Made by a program: the position numbers and the translations under genes. Shown here one piece after another: positions 1 to 9,022 of a stretch of 20,394 bases of DNA. The stretch is from the NCBI GenBank assembly GCA_038325665.1, contig JBBQJF010000055.1, forward strand, positions 1-20,394. The letters run 5' to 3'. Source of the DNA: CAUJGQ01 sp038325665 (lineage in GTDB: Bacteria; Chloroflexota; Dehalococcoidia; CAUJGQ01). The notes below the pieces were generated by a model. That model had not been told where the DNA came from and searched no databases. It saw nothing but the letters and a program-made list of their open reading frames with translations. Within the stretch, counting starts at the first letter, position 1, and each line of letters opens with the position of its first letter.

Positions 1-8
1 CACCGGCG

Positions 9-809
9 CTAGTAGTGAATCGCGCGGCCAACACCCCCTCCGGCCGCGATCGTGTCTCCCGTGATCGCCACCGAGAGGGGCGAGGCGAGGAACGCGACCA
101 CGTTGGCGATGTCCTCTGACTCGATGATGCGCCGGACCGCGTTTTGCTGAGCGAGTCGCTGCCGGGCGGCGTCCAGTGTCTCGCCACGGCTCGCGGCCTG
201 CTGCTCCAGCATCTCCTGCATATACTCCGTCCATGTCAACCCTGGATGGACGCAGGTGACATTGATGCCAAACTCGCCCAGTTCGTCCGCGAGGTTCTTG
301 GTCAGCGCCGACACCGCCACGTTGCGGATGCTGCCGATGGTGTTGCCCGTCTGCCGTGCGGCGAGGCCGCTGATGTTGATGATCCGTCCCCAGCCATGCT
401 CCTTCATGTGAGGAACTACCGCCCGGGCGCACCGCAGGTAGCCGAGCACCTTCACGTTCATCTGCTCCGTGAACACATCATCCGGCAGATTCTCCACCCC
501 CGGCTTTGGGGGAGCGCCGCCGGGTCGGGCGGCGTTGTTCACTAAAATGTCGATGCGACCGAGTTCCCGCGCCGCCTGCTCCACGGCGGCGTCTACCGCG
601 GCAGTATCGCCGGTGTCCACCACCAGCGGCACGGCTTTCCTGCCCGTGGAGCGGGTAATCTGACCGGCGACTTCTTCGAGCGCCGACGCCGTTCGGGAGA
701 GAATCGCAACGTCCACGCCTTCGGCCGCCAGCGCCATCGCGATCGCCTTGCCGATGCCTCGACTTCCCCCCGTGATGACCGCCGTCTTGTGAGCGAGCTG
801 TAGGTCCAT
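9..809 (-). CDS. SDR-family oxidoreductase with an atypical active site
   Basis: This 266-residue protein is a short-chain dehydrogenase/reductase, a Rossmann-fold NAD(P)-dependent enzyme of the cytosol. The cofactor glycine motif TGGSRGIG is at residues 13-20. The NNAA motif is at 91-94 and the Ser of the active site is at about 147 (NISG). The C-terminal half has the usual VHPG..TE pattern. Arg39, after the second strand, hints at NADP(H); this is inference. The usual YxxxK catalytic pair is not there: where Tyr and Lys are expected, residues 159-163 read GSIRN. The enzyme may therefore use another mechanism or have lost redox activity. The ATG at 809 has only a weak GAGG about 10 nt upstream. 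The gene diverges from the LLM oxidoreductase at 1034, which suggests a shared control region. The family is clear; the substrate is unknown. Confidence 0.9.
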   Translation of the reverse strand: MDLQLAHKTAVITGGSRGIGKAIAMALAAEGVDVAILSRTASALEEVAGQITRSTGRKAVPLVVDTGDTAAVDAAVEQAARELGRIDILVNNAARPGGAPPKPGVENLPDDVFTEQMNVKVLGYLRCARAVVPHMKEHGWGRIINISGLAARQTGNTIGSIRNVAVSALTKNLADELGEFGINVTCVHPGLTWTEYMQEMLEQQAASRGETLDAARQRLAQQNAVRRIIESEDIANVVAFLASPLSVAITGDTIAAGGGVGRAIHY

Positions 810-1033
810 GTGTCCACCGCCTCATACAAGTTCAGGTTGCCCCCGCAGTATGCGGCGTCACGACCGTTGATGTAGCGGGGCGAGCACGGAGCCAGTACGC
901 ACGGGTCCGCGCCGCGCATTCCGAGCCCGTACACTCCCGCGTCCGCGTCGCTCGTGGTCCAATGCACGGACGGTAATCCCCGGGTTCAGACGCCAAGGGC
1001 GTCTCGGCAATGGAACCGGCGAAGGAGGACAGC
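810..1033. promoter_or_regulatory. Divergent intergenic region between SDR and LLM genes
   Basis: These 224 bp separate two divergently transcribed genes and must hold both promoters. I see no convincing -35/-10 pair. Small palindromes are present, for example CCGCA-GTA-TGCGG near 843-855 and GTCC/GGAC near 957-971, but none is strong enough to call an operator. A clear ribosome site, GAAGGAGG at 1021-1028, belongs to the plus-strand gene. Confidence 0.35.
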
Positions 1034-2101
1034 ATGACCGAAATCTGGGCCTCGGCAGTCAACAATACCGTGGACGCGATCGAGCAGCAGGCGGAACACG
1101 CCGAGGCCGCGGGCTTCGACGGGCTGTTCTACTCCGACTCGCAGAACATCCGGCTCGAATGCTGGGTCGCACTCGCGGTCGCGGCCAAGGTCACGAGCCG
1201 GATACGGCTGGGGACATTCGTGACCAACCCGATCACCCGTCACCCTGCGGTCACCGCATCGGCCGCGGCCACGTTGCAGGAGGTATCGCGCGGCCGGGTC
1301 GTGCTGGGGGTCGGGAGAGGCGACTCCGCGCTCGCCTATCTTGGGTACGGCCCGGCGCCGCTGGCCTACTTCGCGGAGTATCTGCACCGTCTGCAAGCGT
1401 ACCTGCGCGGTGAGGAGGTGGCGTTCAGCCCCGCCGACGCGCCCGGACTGCCGGACCTGGCCTCGCTCGGGTATCAGCGAGTACCCACGGCGAGCAAGAT
1501 TCGCTGGCTGCCCGGTTCCCAGGCGAAGGTCCCGGTCAATGTCGCCGGATCGGGTCCGAAAGTGATCGCGCTCGCGGCCCGGCTGGCGGATGGCGTGACG
1601 TTTGCCGTCGGCGCCGATACGGGGCGCCTCACCGCGATGATTGACATCGTCCGCTCGGCCCGGCAGGCAGCCGGACTGGAGTTCGGGTCGTTCTCGACCG
1701 CCGCCGTGCTGAACGTCGTGGTACACCCCGACCGCGACGTGGCACGGGAGATGATCGCCGGGGCGGTGGCGTCGTCGGGTCGCTGGTCGGTGATGCAGTC
1801 GCGCGGCACGGCGGCGGTGCGGGATGACAACGACCGCGCCGAGTTCCTGGCCGCCCGCGCCTCGTACGATATGACCCGCCATATGGAGTCCGGATCGAGC
1901 CATGCCGCGGCGGTCTCCACGGAACTGATCGACCGGTTTGGGATCGCCGGCCCGCCCGACTACTGCGTCGAACGAATTCGTGAGGTGCAGCGGCTCGGAT
2001 TCGACCGCCTGGTGCTCCCCGGCCAACTGGCGGCCGGCGATCCCGACCGCGAACTCGCCAGGACCCTGCTGGTCAAAGAGGTGCTCCCGCACATCCGCTG
2101 A
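1034..2101 (+). CDS. LLM-class flavin/F420-dependent oxidoreductase
   Basis: This 355-residue protein is a luciferase-like (bacterial luciferase / methylene-H4MPT reductase superfamily) TIM-barrel oxidoreductase. Such enzymes use FMNH2 or reduced F420 in the cytosol. Supporting features are the N-terminal AEAAGFDGLFYSD segment, RIRLGTFVTNPITRHP, the GRVVLGVGRGDSAL loop, VPVNVAGSGPK and a C-terminal helix ending in a PPDYCVERIREVQRLGFDR-like segment. Length is normal for the family. I chose ATG 1034 over an in-frame ATG at 1010 because GAAGGAGG (1021-1028) lies 5 nt before it. The gene diverges from the SDR gene, so the two may act on the same substrate, but nothing in the sequence names it. 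Cofactor choice (FMN or F420) cannot be decided from sequence by eye. Confidence 0.9.
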   Translation: MTEIWASAVNNTVDAIEQQAEHAEAAGFDGLFYSDSQNIRLECWVALAVAAKVTSRIRLGTFVTNPITRHPAVTASAAATLQEVSRGRVVLGVGRGDSALAYLGYGPAPLAYFAEYLHRLQAYLRGEEVAFSPADAPGLPDLASLGYQRVPTASKIRWLPGSQAKVPVNVAGSGPKVIALAARLADGVTFAVGADTGRLTAMIDIVRSARQAAGLEFGSFSTAAVLNVVVHPDRDVAREMIAGAVASSGRWSVMQSRGTAAVRDDNDRAEFLAARASYDMTRHMESGSSHAAAVSTELIDRFGIAGPPDYCVERIREVQRLGFDRLVLPGQLAAGDPDRELARTLLVKEVLPHIR

Positions 2102-2270
2102 CGCACCGTCTGGATCCCCATACGGCCGCGTCGATTCACCTTCATCGGTACGCGACGGCCTGCTCGTCCCCGGCAGCCGCGCGGCGTCGACACGGACCGT
2201 TACAATGGCACGAGTCGCCCACCATCCGAGACGGGCGCACCGGCGCGTCCGGACCGCGACTCGGAGTACG

Positions 2271-2276
2271 AGGAGG
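2271..2276 (+). promoter_or_regulatory. Ribosome binding site of kelch gene, with upstream -10-like TACAAT
   Basis: AGGAGG lies 5 nt before the ATG at 2282 and fixes that start. A -10-like TACAAT is at 2201-2206, about 75 nt before the start, but I see no matching -35, so the promoter is only suggested. Confidence 0.6.
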
Positions 2277-2281
2277 CGCGC

Positions 2282-3349
2282 ATGAGCAGGCCCGGTGGCC
2301 GCCGCATGAACGGACGCGTCTTTATCCCCCGTCGAGGGATGCTCGCGCTACTCGGCGCAACCGGCGCGGCCTGGCTGGCCGGCTGCTCGAACGACGACAC
2401 TCGGTCGAGTGCGGCGATGCCCGCGCAAGCCAGCGGGACTATCTGGACCGAGCGGGCGCCGCTGCTCGCCCCGAATTCGGAGACCGCGGTCGCGGAGTTG
2501 GACGGGAACATCTACGTGATCGGCGGCTACCCATCGACCCGCGTCTATGTCGATACCGTCCAGGTGTACGATTCCCGCACTGATAGTTGGTCCTACACGA
2601 CGGCCCTGCCGCGATCCATGCATCACACGATGGCGGCCGCCACCAATGGCAGAGTGTATGTGATCGGCGGGGAGATGAGCCGGAGTGGGATAGCTGACCA
2701 GGGGATTTTCCTCAATACCGTGTATGAATACGATCCGGCCACCGCGACGTGGACCGAGCGGACCGCGATGCCCACCGCCCGAAGCGGCGGCGCGACCGGC
2801 GTAATCGACGGCAAAATCTACGTCGCCGGTGGACGGCCACCCGGGGGGCACGATTTCGCCGTCTACGATCCCGCGGCAGACACCTGGACAGAGCTGCCCG
2901 ATCTGCCGACGCAGCGCAACCATCTGGCGGCGGGCGTGATCGGCGGGCGGCTGTATGTGGTTGGTGGGCGATTCGGCGGCGGAGTCGGCAGCGAGATGAC
3001 AGGCGTTGTCGAGGTGTACGACCCGTCAAGCAACAACTGGACCCGTGCCGCGCCGATGCCCACGGCGCGGGGCGGCGTCAACGGCATCGCGGCGCGCGGT
3101 TGTTTCTACGCCTTCGGGGGAGAGGGCAACGATGCCGATCCGCGCGGGGTCTTCGCCGAAAACGAGGTCTACGACCCGCGCGCCGGCTCCTGGCGCCGTC
3201 TCGATCCGATCCCCACGCCCGTACACGGCGTGGCCGGCGCGGCATACCTGAATGGCTGGATCCATCTGCCGGGCGGCGGCACCGCGCGGGGCGGGAACAG
3301 CGGCTCCACGCTCCATCAAGCCTTTCAAGCGGTCATGGACTGCGAGTAG
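2282..3349 (+). CDS. Exported kelch-repeat beta-propeller protein (putative lipoprotein)
   Basis: This 355-residue protein has a signal region (about 1-38) with twin arginines at 17-18, a hydrophobic stretch and a lipobox-like LAGC with Cys35. This is consistent with Tat export and lipid anchoring outside the membrane. Six kelch repeats follow, each with a double Gly after a hydrophobic strand (about residues 81, 129, 183, 228, 279 and 331), usually followed by a VYDP/EYDP and a Trp-Thr segment. That fits one closed six-bladed propeller, with the N-terminal IWTERAPL segment probably completing the last blade. Kelch propellers bind proteins or sugars; some (galactose oxidase-like) are enzymes, but I see no copper-oxidase motif. 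It follows the LLM gene by 180 bp and is convergent with the helicase gene. The ligand is unknown. Confidence 0.88.
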   Translation: MSRPGGRRMNGRVFIPRRGMLALLGATGAAWLAGCSNDDTRSSAAMPAQASGTIWTERAPLLAPNSETAVAELDGNIYVIGGYPSTRVYVDTVQVYDSRTDSWSYTTALPRSMHHTMAAATNGRVYVIGGEMSRSGIADQGIFLNTVYEYDPATATWTERTAMPTARSGGATGVIDGKIYVAGGRPPGGHDFAVYDPAADTWTELPDLPTQRNHLAAGVIGGRLYVVGGRFGGGVGSEMTGVVEVYDPSSNNWTRAAPMPTARGGVNGIAARGCFYAFGGEGNDADPRGVFAENEVYDPRAGSWRRLDPIPTPVHGVAGAAYLNGWIHLPGGGTARGGNSGSTLHQAFQAVMDCE

Positions 3350-3434
3350 GAGCGGCGCGAGCGGGATACGTCGCGATGGGGTAGAGACCGCCGAATGCAT
3401 CCGGCTCGTGTTGACGGCCCGCACGCCACGGCTA

Positions 3435-6400
3435 TCACACCGACCCGTCGGCCGGCGCGGGATTGTTGCCCCACACGGTGAGAGCCTGTCCATCCCGTGT
3501 GCCCGTCCACAACGGGACGGTGCAGGTGCGGCGCAGCAGGTTTTTCCACAGTTGCGAATGGCCGAACAATTCCTCATCCGTGACCAAAAGCGTGAACACC
3601 GACCGCGCCGCGATCAGCACCAACTTCTGCTTCGCGCGACTGAGCGCCACCGTCAACCGGCGCGGGTCGAGCAGAAACGCGCTCGACAGCAACAGGTATT
3701 GGGTGTTGCTCTCGGTCGCGCCCACGAGAATCACCGTCCGCTCATCCCCCTGGAATCGCTCCACGGTGTCGACCGCCGATCGCGTAATGCTACCGGTGAC
3801 GGGGTCAAGCACGTTGAGGAACGGCACATCCCCCTGAAGTGCCGCGCGTTGCGCCCGATGTGGCACCACCACTCCCAAGCCCTGCTCGGCATCCAACTCG
3901 TAGGGCGCATGGGCGAGGGCATCAAGTAGCGAGACGATGATGCCCTCCTCGAACGGATTGCGCTGCATGCTCTCGTCTTCATCGTGAACGATCACCACGA
4001 TGGTTTGCTCGGACGCGAGCACGGCCGCCACGAACGGGTCGGCATGTGGGTGCGCCGGCAGGGTTGCCGTGCGATGAGATCGAAAGTCGATTCCGTCCTG
4101 GGCGTACACCTCGCGACGGAGAAACTCGGCCATGTCCGCGTGGAGACGGAAGCTCTCGGTGAATTGGATCAACGGCGGTTCTAGCGGCAGAAGCGCGGCG
4201 AACAAGGACTCGTACGATCGAAACTCTTGAAATGTGCGGCGCGGCTCGCTGCCCCAGTCGTGCTTGACGATTGGCGGCATCTGGCGATGATCACCGACGA
4301 CAACCACCGGCGCATCATCGCGTAGCGCCAGCGCCGCCATCAGCGCCTCGGGCAGATTCATCTGTGACGCTTCATCCAGCACCAGCAGATCGCAGAACTG
4401 ATGCGCGAAGAGTTTGTTCCAGCGGTCCAATAGCATGCGGTACACCCCGCCCGGCGTGGCGCCCAGCACACACCACGGCGCGGCTTGCACGATCTCGGCG
4501 GCGTCCTTGTCGCCCGGCCCACGCTCGCTCTTACGACGAAGCGCGACCACGTCGACCAACGGCGTCCGACCGCCCAGCCGAAGCAAGGGAACGTCGAGTA
4601 ACCGAGGATCGAGATAGAGGGTGAAGAGGTCGGGGTGCTCGGCGTGCAATGCGCGCAACTGTCGCTGCACCGCCGCGACGTTCTCAAGCAATACATCGGT
4701 GGCCGCATGGGTCTTGCAGGAGAGAAAGACGCGGTAATCTTGGCCCGCGGCCATGGCGCCCTGCAGTCGGGCGAATACGGCAAACGCCGTAGAGTAGCTC
4801 TTGCCGGTGCCCGGTGGGCCTTGCACGAGCAGCAGCGGCGCGGCGCCGTGACCGCCGATGTAATCCCGCTTGCTCGGTTCAAAGTCATGCAGCAGTCCGG
4901 CCGCGTGGAACGCCTCCAGCCCTTGCAGAAATCGCGCCTGCCCCGCCTCGGCCGCCGGGAGCCGTGACGGCGCGGCGGCAGCGGCGATGCCGGCGGGAGC
5001 CGCGAGGCGGTCATATAGCGCGTTGCATTCGCCGCGCACTAATCCGTCGACCACCCGCGTGCAGAAGTAGCCGTACCAGTCGTTCGGGTCCGTGTCGAGC
5101 GTGTACCGTGCGCCGGGTTCCAGCGGCTCGTCGTGGGACGCGAACGCAAATCCGCGCGAGTCAGTAAAACTACGCGGCCCGGACATCTCCAGTTCAATCG
5201 TGGCGGCCGTCGCGTACCCCTCGGCGTCGCGTTCGACGATGATGCTGACGATCTCGCCACGCATCGCGTACAGCAGTTGCTTGGCAGTCGGCGTGAACGG
5301 GGCCGGGTCGGCGCCCGGACGACTATCGACAGCAAAGCGGCGCTTGATGACCACGACCTCGCCCTCGCGCAACGTCGATAGCGCCAGCGCCTCGTCAAGC
5401 CCGCAATCAATTCCCTCGCATGCGAGTCTCATCCGGAACCGGGCGCCCGCGTGCGACCATGTGGTCGCCTTCTTCTGCTCTTTCGAGAGTGGTTCGCCCG
5501 CGCTATCCGCCTTAGAGCGTTCACGTTGAGCGTAGCGGTCCTGGTGCTCCCGGTTCGTCCGCGCGACGCCAGGGTTCTGGTCCTCCTCGTGATAGGCGAC
5601 AATCAGGGTGTCACCGGCGAGCACACGTCGCTCGGGTGGCGCCAATCGCGCCGTCTTCCAGGCGGACAGGTCGGTATGCCGCTCCACCGTCAGGAACTCG
5701 TCCAATGCCTCGGCGAGTGTCGCTGCCTTACTCTCAAAGTCGGCCAAGTCTGGGAGGCGGAAGGAGGTCTTTAGCGTCTGATGATTGCCGCGAAAGTCCC
5801 GCGCGACCGCCTCCATCGCCTCTAAACGGCGACCATGGAAACCGCGCAACAATGGCGCGGTGGCCGAGCGGTAGGAGGCGAACTCATCCCTTGTACCGGA
5901 TTTGGGCGGCGGTAGGGCGTTCCACGCGGCGTAGGCATATTCGAGTGGGATCTGGCTGTTGAAGCGGGCGCGGCTGGTGAACCAGCGCGTTTCCTCCCTC
6001 CCGCCCGGGGCCTCATCGAATTTGCCCCAATAGTCGAACAGGCGCACACGAAAGATGTCGCGATAGGGTTCGGGTGTGTTCCAGTCGAACTTCAGGAATG
6101 ATGCGACCGCTTGCAGCGACTGACAGACCATCGGGTAGTTCTTGAGTTCGCGCATTTCCTGGTCGAGGTAGGTGAGCATCGGCGAGTCGAAAGCCGCGAT
6201 CTGGGTGACGAAGTCATACAGTGGAACGGCTTGAATGATATGGGTGAAGTGGCGGGACAGACCATCTAGGAGCAGTCGCTGTTCGAACCGGTTGAAAAAG
6301 ATCAGGTGTACCGGCGCGTTCGGCTGACCGTCGGCATCGGGCGCGGCCACCTCGACCACCGCCCGGATCACGTCCCGCGTGAAGCGGACAAACAAGTCCC

Positions 6401-7778
6401 GCTCTGTGGCGAGGGTGTCAGGCGGGCCATCCGTCAGATGGGCGATGCTCCGCCGCCGATGTGGGGGAGTGTCGCCGTGCTCCGCCCCCACGACCAACGC
6501 GCCGAGCAGGTAAATTCGGTCCTGGAGGTAGTCGTGCTGCGCGTCGATGTACACCCGCACTAGATTCGGGTTGTGATCGGGCGCGCAGTACGGCAGCGAG
6601 CCATAGCCCTTGCTGGGGATGTAGCTGAGGGCATCGATGGTGTCGCCCTTCATCCGGCGTCGGTAGTAGCGTGCGCGGTGGATCAGTTCATCCAGCCGCG
6701 GACCTACCGGCCAGGTGGTGGCCAGCGTCCGCACGACCGCTTCCTTGCCCGGCGTGGGCACAAGCGCCGACGGTCGCGTGCCATCGGCGCCCGCCGGTGG
6801 CAGCGTCTTCAGCGTTGCCAGTTCCCGCATCGCGCCGACGCCGCCGCGCTGGAGCGCCACTTTCTCGTCCGGCGACAGGTGCGGCAACAGCGATAGGTCG
6901 TCGTGTTCGGCGGCTGACTTCATGCAGAATTCGGTATACAAACAGCCGTCGCACTTGTACGTGAGATGGTAGAACAGTTCATCAAACGGCGTGCCGGCAA
7001 TCCGCTCGGCGGTAGAGCCGGGGCTGGTGACCAGGTCGCGCACAGATCCGCGATAGCTCTCCGGATCCGGAACCATCTCGAGATAGGCATCGGTCACACC
7101 GAACAGTCGCTCGGCCGCGGCCCGCTCAATCTCCTGTTTCGCCTGCTCCGTCGATGTGGCGGCCGCTTCCTGGTCGGTGGGTCCGCGATAGAGGATACCC
7201 ATGTCGAGCGATGTATACGTGATCCCCTCGTTGGCCAACAGCGCGTCGAGCATTTCGAGGTAGAAGGCGACCTGTAAGCGATGCTCGACCTTCGCGGACG
7301 TGGAGCTCTTCATGTCGGCGATGAGCAGCCGCAAGCTGCCGTCCGCGTCACGTTCCATCCGCAGGATGTCGATATCGCCGCGCACCAGCCACTCACCGAT
7401 CGTGACTTTGAGCCGAACCTGAAATAGCGCTAAGACGACGCCGGGCGCCAGGGCGCGCATCGCCTCCAGCACCGCATCATTGTTGACCTGGTGGTGGATG
7501 GCCGGCATTTCTGCCGCCAGATTGCGCGCCGCGAAGACACCCGCCACCGCGGCTTCGACACGCTGTTCGAACCGCGCGCCCGACTCGGTAAGGATCGGGG
7601 GAATGGACTGCGGCGTCACATCATAGTCGCGCAGGAAGCGCGTGCCGTGGGTTCGCTCGTGGAGGCGCAGGCGCAGATAGCGCTCACACTGTTCGAGGCG
7701 GATGAATTGTGAGATGTCTGTTGGCGACAAGGGACGCGGAGTGTGTCCGATGACGGGCAACGCAATCGAGGTCGTCAA
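3435..7778 (-). CDS. RecB/Cas4-like nuclease - RNase H-like - UPF1/DNA2-type SF1 helicase fusion
   Basis: This 1447-residue multidomain DNA/RNA enzyme has three parts. Residues 1-300 form a PD-(D/E)XK nuclease of the RecB/Cas4 (TM0106-like) type: GDID at 134-137, ADMK at 154-157, and Q169..Y173. Cys31, Cys276, Cys279 and Cys285 are placed like a Cas4/AddB iron-sulfur cluster. Residues about 405-590 resemble the RNase H-like/YprB domain that often follows, but the first acidic motif reads IDAQ (411-414). Residues about 960-1400 are an SF1B helicase: Walker A GPPGTGKS 987-994, DEAS 1135-1138, GDHRQ 1162-1166, RFQGDER about 1341-1347, and ALSRAK 1378-1383. A stop codon (TGA) lies just upstream in frame, so the start is one of three TTG codons. 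TTG 7778 has GAAGGG 10 nt upstream. Such proteins are thought to act in repair, RNA-DNA processing or phage defence. No neighbour decides between these. Confidence 0.88.
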   Translation of the reverse strand: MTTSIALPVIGHTPRPLSPTDISQFIRLEQCERYLRLRLHERTHGTRFLRDYDVTPQSIPPILTESGARFEQRVEAAVAGVFAARNLAAEMPAIHHQVNNDAVLEAMRALAPGVVLALFQVRLKVTIGEWLVRGDIDILRMERDADGSLRLLIADMKSSTSAKVEHRLQVAFYLEMLDALLANEGITYTSLDMGILYRGPTDQEAAATSTEQAKQEIERAAAERLFGVTDAYLEMVPDPESYRGSVRDLVTSPGSTAERIAGTPFDELFYHLTYKCDGCLYTEFCMKSAAEHDDLSLLPHLSPDEKVALQRGGVGAMRELATLKTLPPAGADGTRPSALVPTPGKEAVVRTLATTWPVGPRLDELIHRARYYRRRMKGDTIDALSYIPSKGYGSLPYCAPDHNPNLVRVYIDAQHDYLQDRIYLLGALVVGAEHGDTPPHRRRSIAHLTDGPPDTLATERDLFVRFTRDVIRAVVEVAAPDADGQPNAPVHLIFFNRFEQRLLLDGLSRHFTHIIQAVPLYDFVTQIAAFDSPMLTYLDQEMRELKNYPMVCQSLQAVASFLKFDWNTPEPYRDIFRVRLFDYWGKFDEAPGGREETRWFTSRARFNSQIPLEYAYAAWNALPPPKSGTRDEFASYRSATAPLLRGFHGRRLEAMEAVARDFRGNHQTLKTSFRLPDLADFESKAATLAEALDEFLTVERHTDLSAWKTARLAPPERRVLAGDTLIVAYHEEDQNPGVARTNREHQDRYAQRERSKADSAGEPLSKEQKKATTWSHAGARFRMRLACEGIDCGLDEALALSTLREGEVVVIKRRFAVDSRPGADPAPFTPTAKQLLYAMRGEIVSIIVERDAEGYATAATIELEMSGPRSFTDSRGFAFASHDEPLEPGARYTLDTDPNDWYGYFCTRVVDGLVRGECNALYDRLAAPAGIAAAAAPSRLPAAEAGQARFLQGLEAFHAAGLLHDFEPSKRDYIGGHGAAPLLLVQGPPGTGKSYSTAFAVFARLQGAMAAGQDYRVFLSCKTHAATDVLLENVAAVQRQLRALHAEHPDLFTLYLDPRLLDVPLLRLGGRTPLVDVVALRRKSERGPGDKDAAEIVQAAPWCVLGATPGGVYRMLLDRWNKLFAHQFCDLLVLDEASQMNLPEALMAALALRDDAPVVVVGDHRQMPPIVKHDWGSEPRRTFQEFRSYESLFAALLPLEPPLIQFTESFRLHADMAEFLRREVYAQDGIDFRSHRTATLPAHPHADPFVAAVLASEQTIVVIVHDEDESMQRNPFEEGIIVSLLDALAHAPYELDAEQGLGVVVPHRAQRAALQGDVPFLNVLDPVTGSITRSAVDTVERFQGDERTVILVGATESNTQYLLLSSAFLLDPRRLTVALSRAKQKLVLIAARSVFTLLVTDEELFGHSQLWKNLLRRTCTVPLWTGTRDGQALTVWGNNPAPADGSV

Positions 7779-8164
7779 GTCAGGTGGCCCTTCGTCGTGT
7801 CAGTGCGACCGTATAGGATTCATAACATGGGCGGCGTGACGCCATGCAACCTCTCGATTCTACCTTAACTCGGGGTGTTCCAGCGCCGATCCGTGTTCCT
7901 CGTTTGGCGCTCTATCCACCGCGACGACTCGTGTCACCAGGAATCGAGCCGGCCGATCACAGCGCCACCGCGCCGCGATCCCTTACCCACTCGGACCGAG
8001 CGCCGCCCCGTGTCCCTCTCCGCGGGAGAGTGTCCGAATCGTACGGCGCGGGGGTGAAGGAGTGAGGGCGCGGAGGACGGGTGCGGACCCTCGGTCAGGA
8101 TGCCGCCGGTCGCGGATGCACGCTATCATCGGTCGGAGGTCCACCGACTGCACGGAGGGTTTGA
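7779..8164. other. Intergenic region, 386 bp, with small palindromes
   Basis: This gap lies between the divergent helicase (-) and oxaloacetate decarboxylase-like (+) genes. I see no supported gene. Palindromes are AGCGCC/GGCGCT (7882-7887 with 7906-7911) and a perfect 6-bp hairpin CTCTCC-GCG-GGAGAG (8016-8030). The second lies in a C/G-rich stretch (about 7985-8070) that loosely resembles the intergenic repeat family seen elsewhere in the window. A -10-like TATCAT (8124-8129) precedes the plus-strand gene without a recognisable -35. GGAGGG (8154-8159) is its ribosome site. Confidence 0.4.
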
Positions 8165-9022
8165 ATGAATGTGCACGAGCGCCGAGAGCGGCTGCGCGCC
8201 ATCCTCGCGGGTGATCGGTTCGTGCGCCCCGCGTCGGTGTACGACGCGCTCTCGGCGAGGGCGGCCGAGTCGCTTGGCTACGAGATGATGATGGCCGGCT
8301 CGACCGCCTCGCTGACGGTGCTGGGGGCGCCGGATCTGGTCGTGCTGACACTCACCGAGTTCGCGGAGCAGGCGCGACGGGTGACGCGGGCGGCATCGCT
8401 GCCGCTGATGGTGGACGCCGACCATGGCTATGGCAACGCGCTCAACGTGATGCGCTGCGTGCAGGAACTGGAGACGGCCGGGATAGCGGCGCTCAGCATC
8501 GAGGATACCGTGCTGCCGCGTCCGTTCGGCCGGCCGGATGACGCCTTTCTCTCGATTGAGGAGGGCGCCGGCAAGATGCGGGCGGCGGTCGCGGCCCGCG
8601 TTGACGCCAGCCTCGTCATCCTGGCGCGAACCGGCGCGATCCGGGGCGAGGGGCTAGACGGCGCGGTGCAGCGCGCCAGGGCCTACAGCGCGACTGGTGT
8701 CGATGGCCTGTTCCTGGTTGGGTTGCGCTCACGCGCCGAGCTTGATGCGGTGCGGGCGGTATCGACGCTGCCGTTCGTGCTCGGGGGCACCACCGCCGAG
8801 CTGAAGGACGGCGCATATCTGGCCTCGCGCGGGGTGCGAATCGGCGGATGGAGCCATCAGCCGATCCAAGAGGCCACCCGCGCGATGTACGCGACCCTGC
8901 GCGCGCTGCGAGACGAGTCCGTCACGGGCCAGAACACGCCGGTCATCGACGCCGACGCGATCATGGACGCCCTCAGCAAGAAAGACGATTACGACCAAGA
9001 CACCGCCCGCTATCTACGGTAG
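8165..9022 (+). CDS. Isocitrate lyase/PEP mutase family protein, probably oxaloacetate decarboxylase
   Basis: This 285-residue protein is a member of the ICL/PEP-mutase superfamily, Mg-dependent TIM-barrel enzymes that make or break C-C or C-P bonds of 2-oxo-acids. The metal-binding strand VDADHGYG is at 83-90 and IED at 112-114; Arg155 (RTGA) follows, all as in the family. The isocitrate lyase KKCGH-type catalytic Cys loop is absent. The pattern with His231 (WSHQP), where the Pseudomonas PA4872 type has an active-site His, favours oxaloacetate decarboxylase (oxaloacetate to pyruvate and CO2) over isocitrate lyase or methylisocitrate lyase; this is from memory of the family. Start ATG 8165 is set by GGAGGG 5 nt upstream. 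It lies 154 nt before the glycosidase gene on the same strand. A phosphonate- or carboxyphosphonate-mutase role cannot be excluded. Confidence 0.85.
   Translation: MNVHERRERLRAILAGDRFVRPASVYDALSARAAESLGYEMMMAGSTASLTVLGAPDLVVLTLTEFAEQARRVTRAASLPLMVDADHGYGNALNVMRCVQELETAGIAALSIEDTVLPRPFGRPDDAFLSIEEGAGKMRAAVAARVDASLVILARTGAIRGEGLDGAVQRARAYSATGVDGLFLVGLRSRAELDAVRAVSTLPFVLGGTTAELKDGAYLASRGVRIGGWSHQPIQEATRAMYATLRALRDESVTGQNTPVIDADAIMDALSKKDDYDQDTARYLR

Noticed and set aside
986..2092. 368-residue minus-strand open frame opposite the first LLM gene
   Set aside because: Low-complexity Arg/Gly/His composition and complete overlap with a clear LLM oxidoreductase.
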